From contig OX424555.1 in NCBI GenBank assembly GCA_949152475.1, positions 74,415,499 through 74,479,498 on the forward strand: 64,000 nucleotides of DNA. The letters run 5' to 3'. Positions 57,817 to 64,000 of the stretch are shown here, one piece after another. The notes below the pieces were generated by a model that did no database searches, was not told the DNA's origin, and saw only the letters and a list, made by a program, of their open reading frames with translations. The position numbers were made by a program, and so were the translations under genes. How positions within the stretch are numbered: the stretch's first letter is position 1; each line of letters starts with the position of its first letter. Source of the stretch: Terebella lapidaria (taxonomy: Eukaryota > Annelida > Polychaeta > Terebellida > Terebellidae).

Positions 57817-60800
57817 CCTCATATGAACTAGCCAGAGGTCAGAAAGAATATGCATATGTGATACGCGTGTTTTGAAACATAAATCCTAATAACTATAGTG
57901 CATTATATGTGTAAATATTCGTGTAATGTAACCCTGAATCGCACGCATCTATACAATTTTTATAGTGAAAAATATATAAAAGAAAACAACCTCCACTACC
58001 GTACTGACAGGGAATTGATGAATATCGTGACAAAATGACAATAAACACAATATTATATGAAACTAACACATACTGTATATCTTTATTGAGTCGTGTTCGT
58101 CCAGGGCATAAATATACCGACGACGAATCGTATTCGTGTGATAAATTTTACGAAAATCGAGTGTACACCTCATGACTGCATGAATGAACAAGCAACACAA
58201 CGGTTAGTGCTATATTTAGAGAGTACGCAAAAATAAACTGATATCAGAGGAGTGCAACAAAACCTGATATCAGAGGATAAGTAAGTTTGGATACCGATGC
58301 AAAAATCTCCTTTATATACGTCCTGAAAAGCAAAAAACGACCGTATGTGTCTATCCTCGGTTTTGCAGTTATACCCTATCGATGCACATCTATTTGAAAA
58401 AACAAAAAAACAAAAAAAACATAGGCATACATAGTTGGGATCAGAATAGAAAATACGACTAGAATAGAATACATGAGTATAAGTTAGTTGCAAATACATT
58501 TTCCTACAGGCTATGGATGGCTGCCCTGCTGTTTTAGACAGAACAGACTGGCGGTAGAAGGCTCTGCTGATAGCTGTGGGTGTAGATACACACAGTTAAG
58601 GTACCCAGAATTCTCTGTCATTGCATTACAGTATAGTACGGCCTGAGGCCGTACAATCATAACGGTCCCCAACATACATGTGTAGCTGAATTGCCTCGAT
58701 TAAAATGTCGTTCTGTGCAACATAAGCTCCCTCCCATGGAACCGATAAGAAACATACTTTACGAATATCATCTGAATAGACAGTTATTTTCACTGTAAGT
58801 ACAAATAGCAATGGACAAAATCCAGGAAAAAACTTTCAAATTCAATAATCATATCATGACGATGGCCATACATGTATATCATAAGGTAAAACTCGGAGTG
58901 TCACACCAGCTTTTGAATTGAAATAAATTGGAGGTCGTCGAGCAGTCTTTATGCAACTATCTCAGACCAAACTCTATCTTAGTAATCCGTGTCTGTGCAT
59001 TGTTTGCCGATCCATTCACTTTTGAAAGATACACATTCGATGTGTGTATTAACTTTATATAATAAGAGAGTATATTCCATATTCCTCAATTTTATGCATA
59101 TGCACATTTTACACATTGTTCTGCTGGTCTAAATGAAAATAACGTACATCTAACTGTATGAAGTCGTCAAATATGCTTCCAGAATGTGATTCGTTACAAG
59201 AATCACGTTGATACGTGTATAGAGCTGGTGTTGATGCTTTTTTGCACTTTCCCAGCAAATACCCATGGCGAAGTCGACCTCAGTTAGATAGCAAATAAGA
59301 AACACGACACCGGCTTATTCCAGTAAAACACGCATTTTATTACGAACCCATGTCATATGAATGACGAGTGTGCAGAATGTTGCATACGACACATCACAAG
59401 ATGACTCTAATGTCCAGACCAGATTGTGAATCCTTCTCCGAGGGATATATCCTCCATGTAAGTATCCCCGAAGTAATTAATTGATTGCAGGCCCATGACA
59501 TTTTGCTGTAATGAATACAAGTGATTTCAGAGGAAATTAAAATAGTCATTCAACACGTCTGGAAACGTCTACAAATAACGAGAACGAGTTTGAGATGAAA
59601 AATGAGACAACTATTGACAGGTACATGTCGCATATACAGTATAAAAAAAAATATATATGTCGTTAGTGAAGAGGCAATATATGCAAGTCTCATGTTATCA
59701 CGAGGTGTCGTAACCAGGTAACCAAAACACACCTGCATAATGAATATATATTCGAGGTAATCTACGCGTATACTGGCATGCCGGTCAATCGACAGTGGAT
59801 TATAGTGCATTGTCATGCAGATGACCACCACAATCAATTCAATTATATATTTTGGGTTGGGTATCTCGATTACTGGGTCGTGAGATGCTATGGGCTAACC
59901 TCATTTGGCTAATCACTTCGAATTAGTGTATATTAAGACTCACGGTGACAGAATATTGGTTCCAAATATAATGTAGGGCATTTACAAAGGGCAGGCAATG
60001 GCACCAGGTGTGCTATATCAAAGAACCCAATCAGAACACCAAGGCCATTCTCCCAGATTACCACGAGTTCCCAATGTGATACCAACTCCGGTGGACAAGT
60101 TTTGTTTCACCAGAACCGATCTGCAATGGTACCGTCTCTTGTGCATTGTTTTTCCCAAAACCAATGAGCAGTGAACTAACCGGGGAACTTCAAACGTCAA
60201 ACTATATATTTACAGACTCTCTGCTTGTGATGACGTCCTTGTAGCTTTGAAAATTAATGTTTGGCCTTGCTTTACGAAAATATGTTTATTTCAGTTTTGT
60301 TGAAGATATCAATATAATATGGCATATCACACAAAAAAAGCAGAAACTCATTTTCTGTCCGAATCGGTCAGAGATATCACAAAGAGCCTGTGACAAAATC
60401 TTGTACATATTAATTTTCTTGGAATTTATGGCAAGTGCCACATGTGGGAAGGAAATGTTAACTCTTTTCGGAACATCTGATTTCACTTCATACATGTATC
60501 AGGGTTCATGAAGTTTCATAAAAGTTTCTCGATTTCTCGACTTGACACTTGACGTTGGTAAACGACTTGGTTTTTGTTCGTTGGGGATCAAATCCACGTT
60601 TATCATACAAGTGACCCTCTATGACATCGGTCAAATGATGAATGTCCTTTAAATGAAAATATAATCCTGAACCTCGAGAGCTAGATGACACTGTGTAAAT
60701 AAAATACATTGGAGGATCTACGAGAAAACAACCATGCACGTAATGGATATCCTATCATTGCGTACAGTTATTGTCATTACTGTGAAGCTTTTCCCTCAAG

Positions 60801-61180
60801 AGTTGACGTATTGCCACGATTGCTCCCTTCGGTGAGTTTGCTCTGACATAGACACGATAGGCTACCCAATCGAATTAGCGCTAATTGGCTTCGCCTTTCG
60901 TACAAACTGCACACTGCATCACGTTCAATTATCTAAATTGCCACGGAAATACTGATATATGATCGAGCACCAACGGTCGCTGTTACGTTCACAAAGCACT
61001 GACTGTAGCTGTATGCGAGTTATTATCTCGTCCGCACAGGTTACGTGTACAATCGTTAACGTGTGATCTGTCATCTTACACATTAAAACTCTTCCAGCTT
61101 CCAGCAACCAGCTTCGTCAAAGAGAAACCACCCGTTTTACTATCACAATTCAGGTATTTGTATATAATTCCAGGAGATGC
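57817..61180. other. Non-coding stretch with one dispersed repeat
   Basis: Only recognised item is 60425..60570, a copy of the repeat at 12665..12840. Open frames here are short and unsupported. Confidence 0.45.
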
Positions 61181-61189
61181 TTTTTACCA

Positions 61190-63260
61190 ACGAGATAATC
61201 ATATATTGCAAACCCTCACCCCTTAGGCTTAGTCATTGTAATTGAAGCTGAAGACCCTTATATTTTCTACCTTGGGAGATAAAAGATTTTTTTTCGTACG
61301 ACAATCGGTCATGTATCAAGTGATGGGGGATTAATCAATACTACGAAAATCATAGGAAAAATTAATCATGAATAAAATAAGTTTTTCCGATTTTGTATTT
61401 TGACCTTGATGAACATAACCTAAACTATTGACGCTGACCTTACAAACTTAGCAAGCTTCCTCAGACAATAGCTGCATATTATACCTATGCGGTATATTAT
61501 TAATGTTTAGTATTCGTTTGAATATCGTCAGTGTTTTTATAATTACAAATACTTGATAAGTGAGATAACCCTTATATGTTCCACCTTGGACGATGATAGG
61601 GAATTTTAGTCATATAACCATCGGTCACATAGCAAATGCTGAGGAATTGGGCAAAAATTAAATACAAAATTAAAATCGAAAAAAGCGAACGGTTTATTAT
61701 ATTGAACGAACGATTTAATATATTGAGCGAACGATTTAATATATTGAGCGAACAGTTTATTTTTTTTCTCAACATGTCCTGTTAGGGGCTCCGTACTTTT
61801 CGAATGTTTTATTCGCGATATTTTTATTCTATTCGCGAATAGAATATTTTGTTACTCTTTTATTTTTGGTGTCATGCAAAAAAAAATTAGATGTCACATA
61901 TCTAAAAAAAATCAGGGATCTTGGTCGTACGACCATTTGTCATATATCAAATGGTCGGGAATTAGCCATAGAAAAATAAGGGAAGAAGTAACATTCGACC
62001 TGCGCGATAATCGGGGATTTTAGTCGTACGACCATTGGTCATAGGTCGGGAATTGACCATAGAAAAGTATAAAGGCATCACACCTGGTATCCCTGCGATG
62101 AACATCCGTGTACCCAATCAAATAATGCCTAGTAAAACCTCAGTTTTCATGGGATGTATGCAGTCTTAGTGGTTTCTGCATACAATTATTGGTGTTTGGG
62201 ATGTACAATGCTTCAAACGTCACAGTGTAGTACATGTTGTTTTGACAAAATATTGAGCGATGCCAATCTGTAAACAGAAATTCAAACGTATGATATTCCT
62301 AGGCCAGAAACACTGCCGTGGCTCGGATCCACGACAGTATAAAATGTGATTTCTTTTTATCTGGACATAGCGAAAAAATAGCGTGTGAACATATGACGAA
62401 TCCACCTTTGTATTACTGCCCATTGATGTAGCTCTCAGAAACAATAAAAAAATGTTGAGTTTCTTCCCTTTTCATACAGATAAGACGGTCCGAAGTGGGA
62501 CAATTTACATTGATTTATATAGGGCCTTGAATTGCGAGTTTGTACTCTAAAAATCATGGGAGAAATAATCATGAACTACTGCTACTTATAATATATTACG
62601 AATATATTAAATATTACGAATCGGTGATTTCAGCTAATGACCCCTATACTGTCGACTTTGGGCGATAATGAGTAATTTTGATTTTCCCCAATATGATTCC
62701 CCGTATGACCATTGGTCATGTAGCATATGATGGGAATTGAATATAGAAAAATACGAAATGAACAGGGAAAATTAACCATGAATAGAGTTATTGCAACTTT
62801 TCGATTTTGATCTTTTCCATGACCTTGACCTTGTCCCATATCAAGGCAGATCTACTGAACAAAAAACGGTTAAAATATCGCAAACTGGCTTCTCAATATG
62901 GTTTTGAATCTCGAAACACTCAAAAGTCGTAAAATCGGGACAGCCCAAATATTCGTCCTCGGGCGATAATTGGGTTTGAAAACCATCGATTGGTACACCA
63001 TACGATCGGAAATTGGCCGAAGAAAAATACAAAAATAGTTGGGAAAAATAATATTGATCAGAGTCGGAATTATAGCCAATTACGTGATTTTCAATTTTTG
63101 GGTTGCCATTGCAACGATTTTTTTTCGATTTTGTCCAAAAATTAGGAGGATCGAGGCACTGTCACATATCGATTCATCCCTATAAATTTCAAGTTGATCG
63201 GAGAAGAGTTATGCGCATAGACGGACAGACAGACAAACAGGAAAACAGACCCAAATGCCA
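61190..63260 (+). repeat. Degenerate tandem array of a dispersed element, units of about 300-350 bp
   Basis: Recurring block order: a cgataat..gggaattttt motif, GTACGACCATTGGTCAT, GGGAATTGACCATAGAAAAAT, then GATTTTGAcCTTGA-type sequence, seen near 61290, 61600, 61920, 62030, 62690 and 62960. At the right end come GGCACTGTCACATATCGATT, then TTATGCGCATAGACGGACAG and a GACAGACAAACAG tail. A 24-bp minisatellite (GAACGATTTAATATATTGAGC) lies inside at 61683..61758. The same element in reverse lies at 6140..7300. Confidence 0.7.
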
Positions 63261-64000
63261 TACCCTAATATTACTAACACGTGGTTTTTTTTATCCATGT
63301 ATGAGGAGACCTGATTGTGGTACTTTGAGAGCAAGCACATAAGCTCCAATATACTCACCACATGGATGGAGCGCTGTGTATTGACCCGTAGGGCGGAATG
63401 AGTCTATATTCACCACAAGGACAAATCCCCACTACATTCCAGTGATAAATGTAGGATTATCATAACGAAGTGGACAAATACTTCATCCGTTGACAGCAAA
63501 TCGAATGGCAATCATGCTAGTGGCTTTCTACTTCTTGGCTTTAAAGGCTACTCGACGGGGGCATTTTGGGGTTTGTGACTGCAATTGCTGGGAACAGAAA
63601 TGAATCAGGTTTTGATACAAATGTTCCCATAACGAAGTTGTTTTACTTGATATGGTCTGATTATTTACGATACATGTATAGGCCTATACAATCAGGAAAT
63701 ACAACCTATAAACATATAGGACATGACGTCATAAATGTTGGTGTTGTTACTGGATTCACTACGTGTGTGTTACTGGTAATTTAAACACGATTTCAGTTAC
63801 ATACAACTCACTCCTTGTCACTGATCAATCTAAGCGCTGTCGCTCACTTGAAATCACGAACAATTGACCAGATACAGTAGCAATATCTTAACTTTGACCA
63901 AGAGTCGTTCCTGTTCAACAACACTTTAACAACATACGTCATACCACAAACAAAGGAAAGAACAAACTTGTACCAAGCCGTCAATTGTGAATGCACACCC
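63261..64000. other. No feature recognised
   Basis: One 72-codon plus-strand frame at 63566..63784 has no recognisable content. Confidence 0.35.

Noticed and set aside
1..64000. tRNA or rRNA genes
   Set aside because: A few GTTCGAAT-like strings occur, but none sits in a cloverleaf-compatible context that I could find.

Overview
This is intron-rich, A+T-rich animal nuclear DNA, dense in short dispersed repeats. GT/AG introns, a TSG101-type UEV gene, metazoan receptor tyrosine kinases and recurring blocks of the 'aaggtcaaaggtcaaggtcac' type suggest a marine invertebrate, most likely a lophotrochozoan such as a mollusc. The species is an inference. There is no bacterial operon structure, and I saw no tRNA, rRNA or CRISPR array.

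Layout. 0.1-3.4 kb (minus): a short ubiquitin-E2-variant (UEV) gene in which the two exons coding the core and end of the fold occur twice in tandem; a 21-bp palindromic-core minisatellite abuts one splice acceptor. 4.6-9 kb: small transposons, a foldback element and an old repeat. 9-16 kb: graveyard of a ZNF862-like hAT transposase and a CR1/jockey-like non-LTR retrotransposon, the latter split by a palindromic insertion. 16-18 kb: two foldback elements. 20.9-29.4 kb and 31.3-33.7 kb (minus): two tandem paralogous MET/AXL-like receptor tyrosine kinases whose kinase-coding exons match in number, phase and nearly in length. The downstream one appears to lack an ectodomain and has HGD in place of HRD in its catalytic loop. 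34.3-36.5 kb: an apparently identical 1,091-bp tandem duplication. 37-47 kb: duplicated and coding-like fragments, a foldback MITE and a transposase-like pseudogene. 48.6-57.8 kb (plus): a TauE/SafE-family membrane transporter with a 10-codon first exon and a 7.2-kb first intron full of repeats. 58-64 kb: mostly non-coding, with a long degenerate array homologous, in opposite orientation, to one at 6.1-7.3 kb.

The four recognisable loci (UEV, two kinases, TauE/SafE) do not form a pathway. The kinase pair is one tandem duplication with clear divergence. Much of the rest is non-autonomous transposon and palindromic satellite DNA. Several superficially different minisatellites share one architecture and, in three cases, a shared CGGAAGCGTA-like end motif, which suggests one element family that keeps replacing its internal palindrome. 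All exon models were made by eye from reading frames, splice sites and phase; no database search or transcript was available.
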